Positions 11,793-24,758 of a stretch of 64,000 nt of DNA are shown one piece after another. Origin of the DNA: Takifugu bimaculatus. Lineage: Eukaryota; Chordata; Actinopteri; Tetraodontiformes; Tetraodontidae. A model generated the notes under the pieces. It saw only the letters and a list, made by a program, of their open reading frames with translations. It did no database searches and had not been told where the DNA came from. The translations under genes and the position numbers were made by a program. The first letter of the stretch is position 1. Every line of letters begins with the position of its first letter. The stretch spans positions 2,034,398 to 2,098,397 of the forward strand of contig CP034975.1 in the NCBI GenBank assembly GCA_004026145.2, in the 5' to 3' direction.

Positions 11793-14700
11793 CAGAAATG
11801 TTATCAAAGCAATTACCAAATAAAATAAAACAATAAATGTGATTGGTGAATAGTGTGAAGAATTGAGGTTGTGTGCAGGTCGACATCTCTTTGACCTGAC
11901 TTATGAAGCACTGTCCCGCTACATCTGGAGGTGGAGTCCAGAATCTAGCCTGTCTACACCTCTACCTGCATATTCACCAGTCCGTCAGAGGGCACAGAGA
12001 GGCACTGCATCACAAAGCAGCAGCGTCTCGGCTGAGCCCAAAATAGCTCCTGCACGCACTGACGCATGACCGCTCAACATACTCCTGCAGCATCGCTGAA
12101 GAACACTGGCAGCTGATGCACATACAGTGTAAACCTGCTGGAAGACACACACATGCACACACACATGCAGTTAAATAACCCCCAGAAAACAGACATATCA
12201 TCACACCATCTACTGAGATTCGTGGTACAGCTCAGCACATTACTCACAGTGGTCGGAGCTCAGATTCATGGTTCTATCACTGTTCTGAGGCTGGCAGTGT
12301 TTAAGAATAAACACAAAGAAGGCTTCATTTTGCAGTCCAGACAAGGAAAAAAAGCCAGGAAAAGAGGGGGAAAAGGGATGGCGAAGCTGGAAAATGTCAG
12401 GCATTCCTGTATGTCCCACGGCACCTGAGCTGTGAGTGCATGGCTCACAGCGTCACCGGGACGCTTAAGATCTGCTCACGTCACACTTTTCATGAATGGA
12501 GCTGTCTGACGAAGGGACGACGCAGCTCAAAGGGGGAGGAAGAGGAGGGGGGTGAGGATGCATAGGGGGTGGAGCCTCCTGCGCTGACTCAGAGGAGGAG
12601 CAAAAAGAGATAAAGAGGAGGGGGGATTTCAAAGGAGAAGCAGCCAGGAACAGCAGGTTAGGCTGCTGTGGCGTCTCTGTAAGTAGGACAGACCGTTTAT
12701 GCACTAGAGAAAATCCCTTTGTGCCAAATCAGTTCTCTCCATACTGGTCATAGCAACATCCCCCACATCTGTCCATAATCAATTATTTAAGGTGAACGTG
12801 ACTTTTGAGAAAACTGTGCATTCCCTGTTACCAGATAATTCTCTCCTTGTGTCAAAAACATTCAAGTATTGAATAACTAACCAGAGAAAAGCTGATTCTC
12901 GGAAGTGAAGCTGGAATTTTTTTTCCCAGTTATGTGAAAAGGCTGAAGCTTGTTTTTAGTATTGTCGCAGATAAACTGTGGGTCCTCGAATTTTCACAGA
13001 AAATTAACTGAGTTAACCTTTGAATCAGGCACAGACTCCCCCCAAAAGAATAGCAATGATGGGTTATCCTGAATTTTACATTGAAGTATTCTGGTGTGAT
13101 GGTCAGTTGCTCAAACAGACAGGAACCATCTGCTATGTAGCAAATACTGACCTGTCAGATGCTGTCTGATCATCACATAGATTAATCTGGGTTCAGGTCT
13201 GGTTCACCTTTCATCTGTCCTATACATAAAACATGCAAACAGAGTCAGGATCAATGTCCACATACAGATGAGAGCAAGCTAGATGAATAAAGCACTTCTG
13301 TCCACATTTTCATGCTTGAGCCACCACATAATTAAACAGTTGCAAGAGAAGGGGAATATGGGGGGGTGTTTTTGTCACCACAATATACTGCATGTGTGGC
13401 TAAGAGAGTTAGTAGCAGAGATCAACTGTGTCCGGGGGGGATGGATTGGGAAGGAGGGCCTGCGGGTGAAAGCAGAGGCCTGGATAACAGATGCTCCACC
13501 CTCTTGTTCCAAGGCTAAACCTCTGAAAAAGATGATTATGGGGGTGGTGGAAGTATGTGATAATGGATGGAGAGTGGGGGGTTGGGATATCGGAGGAGCT
13601 TTGTCCAATTTTCATCCTGCAGCTACACCCCAGCAGGCAGAATGTGCCAGTGGAGGAGGAGGCCTGGTGTCCCAGGGAGAGGCTGAGGCGGAACACGTCC
13701 AAACACAGCCTCTAAATGGTGTGAAATAACAGTCAAATGAGTCACGGTGCAGATGGCCGAGGATTCGGGCTCTAATGGGACTGACATTAAGGGATTGGTG
13801 ACTGAGCTGTTGTTGTTGCACTTCTTTGTGAGGCAAAGTCCAGAATTTATACAATATAAGCCACTTAATAGAAATGTGAGCTGAGCCTGTTATTCTTTGC
13901 ATTGGCACGACACACAAACATGGACAATGTTTAGAGATAGACTTCCACTCCCTAATGTAACCAATGGGAAAAATAAAGACGGACAGTCTCCGGTTTCAAT
14001 TACTTTACAGCTGTTTGCTTAGCTAGAATATCTAACTGTGCTCTGAATATAAAATTCCAAAGGTCATCAGATTATAGCCCCGTGCAAACAACAGCCACAG
14101 CACACAATTAAAACAAGTCCTCTCCACAGGCTAACAGCTTTAAATATGCAAAATCATTTTGAAGCCACTAAAGTAGAATTCAATGTAAAAACTAGGTAAT
14201 GAGAAACCCTGGATCCCCGTTCAACCAATATAAAACCCACAACCTCTTAATATGTAAGCAGTGTGTATGAATAGAACCAAAGATTTTAAATAACAAGTAT
14301 AACTGCTTACAATTAAAATATATTTAATTTAATAAAAGATACAGCGACGCAAATGTTACAGTCTGTTGGTTTCTTACTTGAGATGTTACCAAAAACTGTG
14401 TTATTTTAATTCATCACACACACCCCAAAAATGTTTTTTTAAATAAATTCAACCTTTGTTCTGAACAGCTGATCGCTGGAACACAGATGTGGTGCTCGGT
14501 AAAGCCTGACCTCTGTAAGCCGTAAACCACACTGGATCAGCTGTGTCACACACACTCATTACTATTTCAGCAGCAGCAGAGCAACAGTATTGACAGCTCC
14601 TGTGTCCTCCACATTAATAAGAGAAAAAGCTTTAACACAGTCCGGACTGGTTTACCATCACAATCTGCCATCACAGTCGGTATCCAGGTGAACACCGGGC

Positions 14701-17700
14701 CAAAACCGCCCGTGCAGCCCTTTAAAGCTGTAATGCAGTACACATGAGGAACCCTGGAATGGTACAGGATAGCATCCCATAATCAATGTGCTCAAGCTGG
14801 CAAGGCTGAGCAAAGCAACGGCCCTGTCGGATAAAGCTCTGTCCGCCATTGGGCCAGGGTCTATTGTTGCCACAGCTTTGTTTCTGGAGACAAAAGAAGC
14901 CAAATCTTTTGGACTGTTTCAAAATTGAGTGTCTTTTAAACGCTTTTATAGATAAAAATACCTGGAGAATAGACACTTCCATTTAAAGGTAATGAATATA
15001 CATTTTGAGCAGCCATTTATGAGGTTATTTCAATGATATTCCTCTAATTTAGTGTTTCCCACCCTCTATAGAAGCCAAGAAGATATAACAAAGTGTGTTT
15101 TTAGCATTTCTATTCATGCTCCTGTGGGATGGTATCCCATAAAGATGTTTGCCCTTAAAAACCCTGAATCACTTTACTTCAAAATGTATCTCGAGAGAAT
15201 AAGTGATTATTCAAAATGCCTCTAAAAAAGGTCAGCTGTTTTGAATGCTCTGTGTGACTGTTATCATCCCCACACCAAATGATCCTACGCAATATTCTGT
15301 TTCAAGCTGTACTCTCAAACATCCACCCGACAGTGCCAGCTAGTTAATATACACCATACTGGTGAGGTGCAGTAAAAGGGTTAAACGGAGGAAGTCATGT
15401 GGGTTAGGAAAACACCGAAACTGGTCTTGAGTGTGTTTACTTAACGCGCTAGGAAAAACCAGTTTGTCTGTGATGGACAAATGAAATATCCAGTTGGTGG
15501 TACAAAGACAGGGTTAGATGAAAGTCCTGCACACAGCAACGGCTGATTCTGAGAGGCAGATAATGCTTCTGAGATTACTATGCTGAGCCCACCAACAATC
15601 CACAGGCTGACCAATCCGATCTGAGCGGTAATTACATAACAATGGCTGTTCAACCCTCCCCGCGGACGCTTCCTGCACCACAACAATCCATCCACCCTGG
15701 TTTGCTCTTCTTTGTGAGTAGCAAGCATGAGCAACATGTGAAGCAGCCCCAACCAACCAGCCAGCTTTATGCGCCTGGTATCCCTGGGTGTGATTTATGA
15801 GCTGTAACAGAAGCAGAGACCTGCAGACAGTCTTGCATAACACACATCTTTCTGCCTTTTTAATTAGAGATGATATGAGATATGATATGAAAAGTTGGAC
15901 GTGAACACGGAAGCACATGTAGACTTCAGGGAAAATGTAACCCTATTACCTATAAACTACTATGACACTTACATCTGCCAGTTCAGTATATTTAAACCAT
16001 TAAATGAATTCCCTGTATAGTGCATCTGCTGTAAATAATGCTGTGTCTACATACAAGTTATTTTCCTTTTGTGATGTTCTTCCTGTCCCAGTATCCTAAA
16101 AAAAAAACTGAAGTTTCCGTTCGTCTGCTGAAGCCACATGAAACAGAAAATCCTCTGCCTGAAGATACTGGTAAAATGAGGAGGAGGGTGGTGTTCAGCT
16201 GGATTAGGAGGACGACTGTGGGGGTTGTAAGTAACTACTTCTCTAATTAACACATCGTTTTTTTAATGTGAAGAATGTATGTCACAGAAAATTGACATGC
16301 AGGCCCGAATCTTGCTCACCATAATACAGAATTCATTGATATATATATAAAATAGTGAGTATTTATTAGCTACAGTCCTGAGGGAACTTTATAGAGTTTA
16401 GCACAGCAATGTTGGGTCAATGTTGTGTGATTAAATAATGCATTTACATAAAGCATATAACAGATGCCAATGCTGCCAATGCTGCCAATCCATAACTGAA
16501 CTTGCAGTTCAACGTATCCTGTTCTGTACATTGACCCTGCATAAAATGCTACATAATTCTCCCAACCATCTATTTTTAGGCACAGTCCTACTACAAAACA
16601 TGCTGAAACACTTGCCTCTTAGATAAACTGCCTGAGGTACATTTCTGATCATGTGACGCATCCTTCACACACAAGCGCTGACTGATGTCTGAAAATTATG
16701 TGTTAGATATGCATCGCTTGTACAAATATGCCGTTGTTTATGTAAATTCTGTGTTCTGTGATTGCAGTGCTTATACATAGGTCATGAATAGCGTGCGCAC
16801 GCACGCACACACACAACTGCACAATTGTGCATGTGCTGCTCACTCGTGTGTGTTAATATGCTCCCCATGAGGTGCTGCAGGCTGTGGTAATTATAGAAAC
16901 CCAGCTAGTACACGCAAGAGAGGAGTACATTTAAAGCCATGTGCAATCATATAAATATTCAGAGTGAATTTAAATATAATACAAGTCCTAATATAAGAAA
17001 TACTTTATCTAAAAAAGACCCAGCACAGCATCTGTAAATGTCAGCTATAAACCTTCCACTGGGCAGGAATGTCCAGGACAGCTGAACCGGCAGAGGAATT
17101 CTTAAATATTCTTAAGTAAGACAGTGAGAATTGTTACTTTCAGATGAAGATGAGTACCGGTAATCATTATTGACATTTCTGGGACTGATGAAGATGTGAA
17201 CCAGGCCAGGCTGGCCCTCAGTGAGTCCAACTGGCCCTGTATCTAAGCCTGGGACGGTGTGGACGCAGACACTGTGGGGCTCAGACTGTCATTACAGAAA
17301 TGTCAGCTGGACTGAAAGATACAAGCAGAGGGCCTGAGGGAGGAGCAGAAGAGAGGGAGAGAGGAGAGAAGGGGCCAACATTTGTTGGTGTGCTTTTTCC
17401 ACTCAACTGCCCTTCGATGCAACTGGCAGCCCGTCTTATCCCTGCAGATGTCCTTCATTAGTCTAAACAGCATCATTCTGAGAGAAATCAGCTATTTTAG
17501 AACAACGTTGCTCCCTTGAGAATATATTAACTGTTACTAGCAAAGTTACACAAAAACAAGGATAAGTGAATGAAAGTTAACCCTCAAGGTTGTCTTCGGT
17601 TAGCATAAGCTTAGAAACTGCTCAATTAAACATTCACTTAATGAAATCCCAAGAGGTATGACACACACAGCGATGGGCTTATCCATCCACACAGAAAAAG

Positions 17701-18099
17701 GATAAAGCAGTAAGTGGAGCCATGACTACAAAAAGAGACCAAAAGCAAACAGGTTGAGTCTCTGCAGCTGCGGATTAAAAAGATCAGACCAGCTGTAAAG
17801 CCAGAATACTGCTGTGGCTACACATGTCAATTACATAAATGCAACTTCCTGTTCCTGCGCCAGGATCAGGACTGCCCCCCCCCCCCACATGTGATTCCCT
17901 TTAGAGCGCCTGCATGTTCAGTATGAAACGTGAAGGCTCAAACGTGCAGGTACACCTGACATGTGAAGCTGGTATGTAATAAAACTGGTAAACAGAGCCC
18001 AAGGTTTGGTAGTGAGATCACTCGTGTTTTCTGTCAACGTGATGTTAGTTATCACATCACAAAGGGCAAAACAGCGTAAGTGTAATGCGTGGAGCCGTC

Positions 18100-18380
18100 C
18101 TGAAAATCTACCACTCAGCACAATGACGGCGGGGACGCGTGACGCTGCTGCCACGACAGCACATGGCACCTGCCGTTCACGCTCCAGGTTATCTGCCGCT
18201 AACCGGGTGCCCGATGTGAGAGACAGCAGTGGATCGCAGCTGAGCCGTGACACTGTTGTGGCGTGTTCACATCTCATGAGTGAGAAGGGACTGACTGCGT
18301 CTGATTTCTGTCATATCAGAGCTGCAGCCAGGTTCACCGAGAGCAGCAGCAGGCTCTCGTCACACTGACGTAGGTTTATA
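18100..18380. promoter_or_regulatory. CpG-rich block downstream of the presumed MAP3K13 promoter
   Basis: The segment is locally CpG-dense (ACGCGTGACGC, several CGs) and ends in a half-CRE TGACGTAG near 18,366. It contains open frames of about 120 codons on both strands, and neither resembles a known protein. It may be an alternative promoter or intronic enhancer, but CpG density is the only support. Confidence 0.25.
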
Positions 18381-19431
18381 GGAGGAAGGTCCTGTTTTGG
18401 ATAAAATAGCTCCATGTTGTCTTGATGACATGTAGGTCTGGTCTCCTGCAGGAAATACAACCTGTCAGATAATGTGACCTTCAGTATCTAGTGTTCAATC
18501 GGGCCAGTTCTGACATGATCGTTTGTTTCAGCTCAGCTGGACGAATATGAACAGATTTAAAGTTTCGCTCTTTTTGTTCGGAATCATGGAAAATCCTCCC
18601 TAAACCCAACAGATTAAGTCTGTGTTTATGGCTTGGAAGAGCTTTATCTGAGTGTCCTCATGTAATGTATGGCAGTGCTGATCCAATTTCATTCTATCAC
18701 GTTTATTCCAGTAATTACCAAACAATTAGTCTTCTTGTTTATTTGACAACTGCTTGCATGTCTTGAGGCTGAAGAAGTTAATTTATAATACATTACTGTC
18801 TTATAAAAATGACACAAAACCTTAAAACTGCGTTAGATTTTCAACTTTGCCTGCACTTGGACTTTATCCTATGTATTTTAGCCACGTCCTCAAACGCACT
18901 GCTGTACATCCAAATGATACTCAAAAGCAAACATTTCTCCACCACATCTATAATTTATCCTCCTCCCCGCGACACCAGCCTGTAATTTATTCCGTCCCTT
19001 TGTGATGACAAGCATTTTTCTCTTTTTATACAGTTCACAGGCAAGATTGTCAACTTGTTTACATCATGAAAAAGAAAACTCAATTTTGCAATACTCGTAT
19101 GCGCGACTTTTTCTCCCCCCATAACAATTATTAATTACTACTGAGTTTTTATTAACTGTAATGACATTTCGTGGCTATTTCTGTAAAACGATGGTTTAAA
19201 GCAGCTGCGAATCTATACGTGAACAATATATATATACTTAACAGTCCGCCGTCGTGTTAATCCATGTAGGCAGCAGCTATCCACTGACAGCTACACTGAT
19301 ATTTAGCATCGTCCTGAGAACAAACTAAATCTGTTGTCGCTTAATTGTACCCATATTTAGTTTTGATACTGTTATTACTCTATGTCTTTCGATGTGAGTT
19401 AGAAAAATATAGGATATTACCGGTTATCTCG

Positions 19432-19560
19432 GCTGAGTCCCTCTACGATCCGACGATCCTCTCTCACATTTATTTATGATCCGAACCAATGGTGCAGACT
19501 CGCAAGCGCGCGAGCGTCCGACGTCACTTCCGGCCTCTTACACCTGTAACCCCAGCGCAC
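19432..19560 (-). promoter_or_regulatory. map3k13: Candidate MAP3K13 promoter and first noncoding exon
   Basis: This is a short CpG-dense island in AT-rich DNA. A palindromic CRE/ATF site GACGTCAC (19,520-19,527) overlaps an ETS-type ACTTCCGG (19,526-19,533). On the minus strand, just downstream, ACCG|GTAATA (19,428-19,432 region) makes a plausible donor, which would give a small untranslated exon spliced to the acceptor at 6568. Assigning it to MAP3K13 rests on strand and position only. Confidence 0.45.
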
Positions 19561-20191
19561 TTGTCGCCAAAGATCGTCTATATTGTTAAGACGAATCCAC
19601 CGAAGGCACTAAAAAAGGCCGTTTCTTTAATTTACACCTATCGATTTTTTTTAGTGGAAATAATGTTTGAAATGCTATATACTGAAAAAAACAAAAAATG
19701 TCAACCATCATTGAAAGAAAGTAAGAAAAATACTTAACTTAATCACGGGATTGGTGACGTTTCCACAAAATTATATTTAGAAAACTAAACTAGACTGTGG
19801 TTTAGCCAAATCCGGGCTAAATAGAGTCAACAGTGACGATTTGCTCTTCTGACATTTAAAACATTTGGTCTAAATATGCAGTTAAACATGCAGTTTTGTT
19901 CTGCAAGCTGGCGCAGTGCTTTTATTTACTTTAATGTGCTGTCTGCGATTAGAACTAAACAAAGATATAGGTATACAAGATTTTTTTAAATTAAAAAAAA
20001 TGCAGCTGCTCATCCACTGTCACATTTATTTTGTTTGAATAAATTTAAAATAGCTTTCTTTTCAAATGACTTTTAACTAATTGTAGACTAGGATTTTTCC
20101 CAAAAACTTTTTAAAACTATTTACAAAGAAAATATTAAATACCTAAATGGACAATTAAAAGAACAGGAAGTAACAATAAGGTGCTTAAACA

Positions 20192-20243
<52 letters not shown>

Positions 20244-21588
20244 TTTTGGCAGAGGTGACAAAAGAAAACAAACAAAAATGCGTTTTTAATGGTTGTTTGT
20301 AGTCAAAATTAAACTTGACTTGGAATAATCAGCTTTTTGAACTACCAGCATCCAAGAGCAATGTTTCTCTCTGTAGGGCAATGGTCAGATATTCCTCGAA
20401 GAAATGAACCAAACTGATCAAAAATATCAGAAATATTTAATGTCTTGATGCACAAATCGGCTATACAATAACAATCAAAGGTCCACTAAAAGTTTGGTAA
20501 CATTCAATTATTTTCTTCTGGGTTGCTTAAAGTGGTGTGGAGGACATTTTCAGGATTGAATATGACAGCCTGAATGAAAACAATTTTATTTATATAGTGT
20601 AACTGATCAGTAATGATTAAATAAACATGACTTAGTGGAGAAAACTGAGCTCTGTGTTGTCCCCAAAACGGTGTGAGAGTGGGCGTTCTTAGTATTTCAC
20701 CCTTCTCTGATGTTGTGTTTAAAAATAGCTTTGTTGTGTTTTCTACAGACATGCATTCATGAGCTGCAGATGTTTCATGTTAAAGAAAATAAATAAAAAA
20801 AATTGTTTTCCGCACACTCCACCAGATTCTTGTTCTACACCTCCCCAGCTACCTCTGTGTGGATTTTCATAATTTCAAATTGAAATCACCCATTCTTCAA
20901 CACGAGGCCAAATGGGCAGATTTTAAAAATCCATTTTAAAAAACAAATGAAAATGTTTTCTGCAAATTCCACCAGATTTTTCTTTTACGTCTCCCCAGCT
21001 ACAAGGATTTTCAAGGTGTTTACTGTGCCATTTTAGAATAGTCTGATAATAAACTTCAATCATTCTCAATATCTTTGCATGGTCCATACCAATTTTCCAA
21101 ATATAAAGGAACTCTTAGACTTATTAGTAGCAGTTGTTATTTATTTTGGCTGTATCGCATATACCACTTATTTACCACTTGAAGCTACTTTTGCTGAAGG
21201 TATTAACAAGAAGCTTAGTTCTTAAGAGAAATAAAGTTTGCTCATGATGGTTAAACGTGGTGCACAGCTAAAGATCATATTTCATCCTATGGTGAATGAT
21301 ATGTATGTTATCATATGATGTGCATTCCAAATTTTATAGATAATCTGCTGATCACCCAGATGTGATATAACGAGCGCATACCAGGGCCTGTCGTGATGTA
21401 ATGCTTAAATAAAACCGCATTTTAACAAAAAAGATGACCAAATTAGAACCAGGACTCAAAGCTTTCGGGGGTTTATTTCACTATACAGTATAATAACCTG
21501 CTCACTCTGTGTCATTACTAAATTACATCATACCTGTGGAAGGTGATCCAACAATATTTGGTGATCCACTCGTTAAAGAATTCATAAT
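19561..21588. other. Intergenic AT-rich stretch
   Basis: No gene was seen. Besides the GT repeat there is an imperfect direct repeat of about 47 bp (20,805-20,853 and 20,955-21,002), both copies ending in CTCCCCAGCTAC, spaced by 150 bp. Confidence 0.5.
20193..20240. repeat. (GT)n microsatellite
   Basis: About 24 uninterrupted GT units in intergenic DNA upstream of MAP3K13. Confidence 0.95.
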
Positions 21589-23030
21589 TTGGCATCTGGC
21601 ATGTTGGCGATCACCTCCTCTACGGTCTTCTGGGGGTGACAGGATCTGAGTAGGGCTTTGTTGAGGTTGACAGGGTTGATGCACAGTCTGATGCTGCCGT
21701 CTCTTTTTTGGCTGAAATTCACTCAGTGGTTTCCTGGCTTGCTTTGATGACGCCCATTTTAGTCATTCTGTGCAGCTCCGCCAAAATTTTATCTCTCGTG
21801 GCCAGTGGCAGTCGTCTCAGAGCACATATGGCGGGGGTCAACAAGGCGAATGTGGAACACCGATGGGCAGGCTCCCAAAAGTGCTGTCGTTGAACCGTTC
21901 TTTGTATTCCAGCAGTTTTAGTGTCTCCTGCTGGGTGAGGGCATGCACGTCTGGATCAAAAGTCACCTAATCCAATCCAATACTGTCTCTGAGACCCAGC
22001 AGCGTTTTGACATTCCTGTCCACAACTTGGAATTGCACCAAACCACAAGGAAAGTTCACGCCCGCTGCACCAAGGGTCTGAATAATGTCACTACCATAGG
22101 CAATGAGATTTGCTTTCTTGTTAAGATTGATTTAAGCAGTAGGGTCCGTGTGCTGTAGCAGTGTCCTGGGTATTATGTTGCATTTGGCCCCAATGTTAAT
22201 CTTCACACTTAGCATTCTGCCAATGTTGCATGCAGATAGTTTCACAAAGCTTTCATCTCGCTCACACACATCGTGTGGTTAGTCTGTGTCTTCACTGTAA
22301 AATATTTCTTTGCTCTCGCAGTGAATCACATTAGTCTGCTCTTGTGTTGGCTGCATGTCAAGCTGTGTATCTGCCCTTATGTGCAGTAGAGGGTAGGAGC
22401 TGTGGTGGTCTGACAGTGGCTGATGGTCTTCCTGATCTACTGCATGCTGAGAAGTGGTTGACTTTCCCACAGATGCTGCGGTGCTTATTGAAAGCTGGGC
22501 ACTTCTCAGGTGCATGAGGGCCACTGCAGTTTCTGCATGGGTTGACTTGCACAGCGCACAAAACTGCTTACTTCTTTAATTTTCTGTTTCCCTTGCCCGA
22601 CTGTTCATGTGACATACAGATCTTAATGGCTGAATCTAACATCAGCTTCTTCTCTTTTAAGAGCTGTGTGCGGACAGCGTCACTGTGGATGCGAAAGACC
22701 AGATGGTCTCTAATCAGCTCCTCGTGTAGTCCATAATTCCGTTACTGGAAGGTATAGTTGGTCAAACTTCTGTATAAGGGAGTCAAGGTCCTTGTGATCT
22801 TCGTCCCTCTTGAATTCAAATGTATTGATTTTATCCAGTGCCAGCACGGTTGAGAAATGCATAAGCCTTCACCTTTTTGGTTGCAGTTGATAGCCCGGTG
22901 TTGCTATAGACATGCCATTCCAGCTTTAACTTCTCCCAATTGTGAGCGATATCCTCATTAAAAATGAGCGGGTCGACCCGGCAGAGTCCTTCTGCCATTC
23001 TGAAATCATGTAGGGGTGCATGATACAATG
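21589..23030 (-). mobile_element. Truncated Ty3/Gypsy LTR retrotransposon (gag to start of RT), inactive
   Basis: Read on the minus strand, the coding order is gag, protease, then reverse transcriptase. Gag opens near 23,000 (MAEGLCRVDPLIF, then NWEKLKLEW). A zinc-knuckle pair follows at about 22,540-22,450 (CRNCSG..APEKCPAFNKH, CGKVNHFSAC). A protease-like stretch near 22,210-22,170 reads NIGAKCNIIP, where an active element would have an Asp-Thr/Ser-Gly core, so the catalytic Asp and Thr are replaced. The RT start (GSIRLCINPVNLNKAL, EEVIANMPDAKL) stops at about 21,590, before the YxDD box. Gag and pol carry several frameshifts and stops. RNase H, integrase and the 3' LTR are missing, so this is a dead fragment. 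Confidence 0.85.
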
Positions 23031-23340
23031 AACAGTCTCATTTTAGAGCACGTTAGTCTCTTTATTGTTACTTCGGCTAGTTGTACACAACACGTGGTTG
23101 ATGTAGTAGCGTTACCATACCCCGCCTTCCCAGCACGCCTGGTGTCATTACTTTGTAACCATAACTGTGGCAACTGTGAACACAGTCTACAGTGACATAG
23201 TCCTTCACCAAGTCACAACTGGCTGATAAAAGGTATATGCTTTTGACATGTACTCCACACGTTACATTTAATTCCATTCACAATTTAGTCCGCTGTAGCT
23301 TACAGTAAGCATGGAGCTCCACACACATAAATCTAAATTA
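23031..23340 (-). repeat. Probable 5' LTR remnant of the Gypsy fragment
   Basis: Directly upstream of gag on the minus strand lies an AATAAAGAGACTAACGTGCTC-type R/U5-like segment, the common layout of a 5' LTR just before the primer-binding site. The outer boundary is a guess, because no second LTR is present for comparison. Confidence 0.4.
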
Positions 23341-23810
23341 GGACACAGTCAAAATGTGTTGGCTTGGCTCTTGTTCATTTAATCACCCAACTTAAAACAC
23401 CTGCTGTTATTATGGCTCTCAATTGAAGAACAACGACTGGATGCCCTCTAGTGGCCAGTATGAGCCTCAACATTGAACATAAATGATGGCTCCATGCAGA
23501 CTACAACCCCACAAGGGTTCTGCATTCAAGCGCAGGCCGATTGTGTTTGCTGAACGCTTCATATTCTACAAAAGACAGCAGCAACAAGAGGACACAGTCT
23601 CAATGACTATGGTAACTTGAACTACTTTAATGCAAGTTCATCAAGGATGACCAAAATTTCCAGGCTTAAGCCCTGAGCCTGGTTTTGTGAAATACCCCTC
23701 TGATGTATTTCAGGCTACAGGTGGGCCATTGCAACTGCCAACACTCCTCCCTAATTTACTCACTCATTCACTCACTTCTTCAAGAGAATGTGACGGGACT
23801 GTGAGGATCA
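23341..23810. other. Intergenic DNA, no gene seen
   Basis: Unremarkable AT-rich sequence between the Gypsy remnant and the first TRPM2 fragment. Confidence 0.4.
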
Positions 23811-23925
23811 TTATTACCGTCATTTAGAAGTTAATGAAAAAGTTCTTTCACGAAGAGTATGATGCATTTTCAGACAACAATATTGTAGACTGCACCAAGA
23901 AGGTTTGTGTTCTTTAAAAAATAAT
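23811..23925 (+). pseudogene. TRPM2 exon 8 3'-end fragment, inverted
   Basis: The plus strand matches the end of live TRPM2 exon 8 and its donor (complement of about 35,180-35,275). It includes the ATGAAAAAGTTCTTT and GCACCAAGAAGGTTTG blocks, with many substitutions. It runs opposite to the functional gene and is not expected to be expressed. Confidence 0.8.
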
Positions 23926-23939
23926 GGGCAAAAAGAACA

Positions 23940-24060
23940 ATGTAGACTAGTTGCACGAAATGTTGGAGCGCTCCAGTCATGACAAACACACCACTGGTAT
24001 TAAAACAAACTTAATTAGTCCCTCGTGCAAACGGGGCTTTGGAAATGGTTGAATTTATGC
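23940..24060 (+). pseudogene. TRPM2 exon 13 donor region fragment, inverted
   Basis: The complement matches 33,058-33,170 (end of exon 13 and its following intron), including the conserved blocks AAACGGGGCTTTGGAAATGG and ACCAGTGGTGTG on the complement. It lies in the same inverted orientation as the exon 8 fragment beside it, so a stretch of the duplicated gene (exons 9-12) has been lost between them. Confidence 0.75.
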
Positions 24061-24218
24061 ATATGTGTGTTTGTGTTCCAGCTGCACCCACTCACCTGTC
24101 TGGCCTCCTCAAACACCAGCGTCAGCAGCCAGATGCAAAGCATCCTTGGACGTCCATCACTCTTATAAATTCCTATTAAGACTTGAGGCCAAAATGCTTT
24201 AAAGATCTGACAAAACTC
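24061..24218 (-). pseudogene. TRPM2 exon 16 end fused to intron 15, direct copy
   Basis: Similar to 31,950-32,035 (exon 16 end with its donor) joined directly to sequence like 32,450-32,505. It has the same orientation as live TRPM2, so an orientation switch occurs near 24,060. Confidence 0.8.
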
Positions 24219-24595
24219 AAATAAAAATTACAAACTCGGTGGCTCTTACTTTGTCTCTTGCATTGTGTATTGAAGACAGTCACCAATTTCCCATTCATAA
24301 CTTCATTTCCCGGGGACAGTGAACACCTGGACTCACCGCAGAAAGTGGGCTGCACCCCCGATATCAGGGGTCCTACAAGGGGGCACCACAAACACCCAAT
24401 TCCCCAGTGGACCACAGACTCATGAATGGAAACCCAACAGATTAATATCAAATAAAGGATATACAATGAAAATAAATGACAATTTAGGTAATATAAGGAT
24501 AAATGAAATAACATTGTAAAAGATGATGGGAGATTAATGTTAATTAATGGAGAGCAGTAACAATGGAAGGCAAGTGGAATCATTAACCCTGTTAC
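24219..24595. mobile_element. Insertion of unknown type inside the TRPM2 relic
   Basis: The parental sequence (32,505-32,533) is continuous here apart from a short stretch, while the relic carries about 375 bp of unrelated DNA. No coding similarity was recognised. It is called mobile by inference from its insertion-like position. Confidence 0.35.
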
Positions 24596-24758
24596 ATAGA
24601 CAAGTGGGGAAAAGACCATGCAGACCAGAACTCTCCAAACAGGGTTGGCAACTGAAAGCTCACCACACCAGATCTTTGTGAGAAGAGCCTTAAAGACAGA
24701 GGTGTTATTGGACAGCTGTTTTTAAGATTAAGATTTGTGTCATTTGTGCATGTTTTGC
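24596..24758 (-). pseudogene. TRPM2 exon 15 relic
   Basis: Closely similar to 32,530-32,690. It covers most of exon 15, the acceptor and the adjoining intron, in the same orientation as the live gene. The exon 15 donor end is cut off by the preceding insertion. Confidence 0.85.

Larger units (their letters stand above)
6568..19430 (-). other. map3k13: Large MAP3K13 first intron (about 13 kb)
   Basis: No exon with splice sites and a recognisable protein was found on either strand. The stretch is AT-rich noncoding DNA with several simple repeats, listed separately. It is assigned as an intron because the first coding exon has an acceptor at 6568 and the nearest promoter-like sequence on the minus strand is near 19.5 kb. 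The exact 5' exon structure is inferred. Confidence 0.5.

Noticed and set aside
13283..13729. 148-codon plus-strand frame
   Set aside because: Low-complexity Gly/Trp-rich translation of GGGG/GGAG tracts in the MAP3K13 intron, with no family match and no splice signals.
18006..18368. 120-codon plus-strand and overlapping 119-codon minus-strand frames
   Set aside because: No similarity or splice context for either. The frames follow from high CpG content with few stops.
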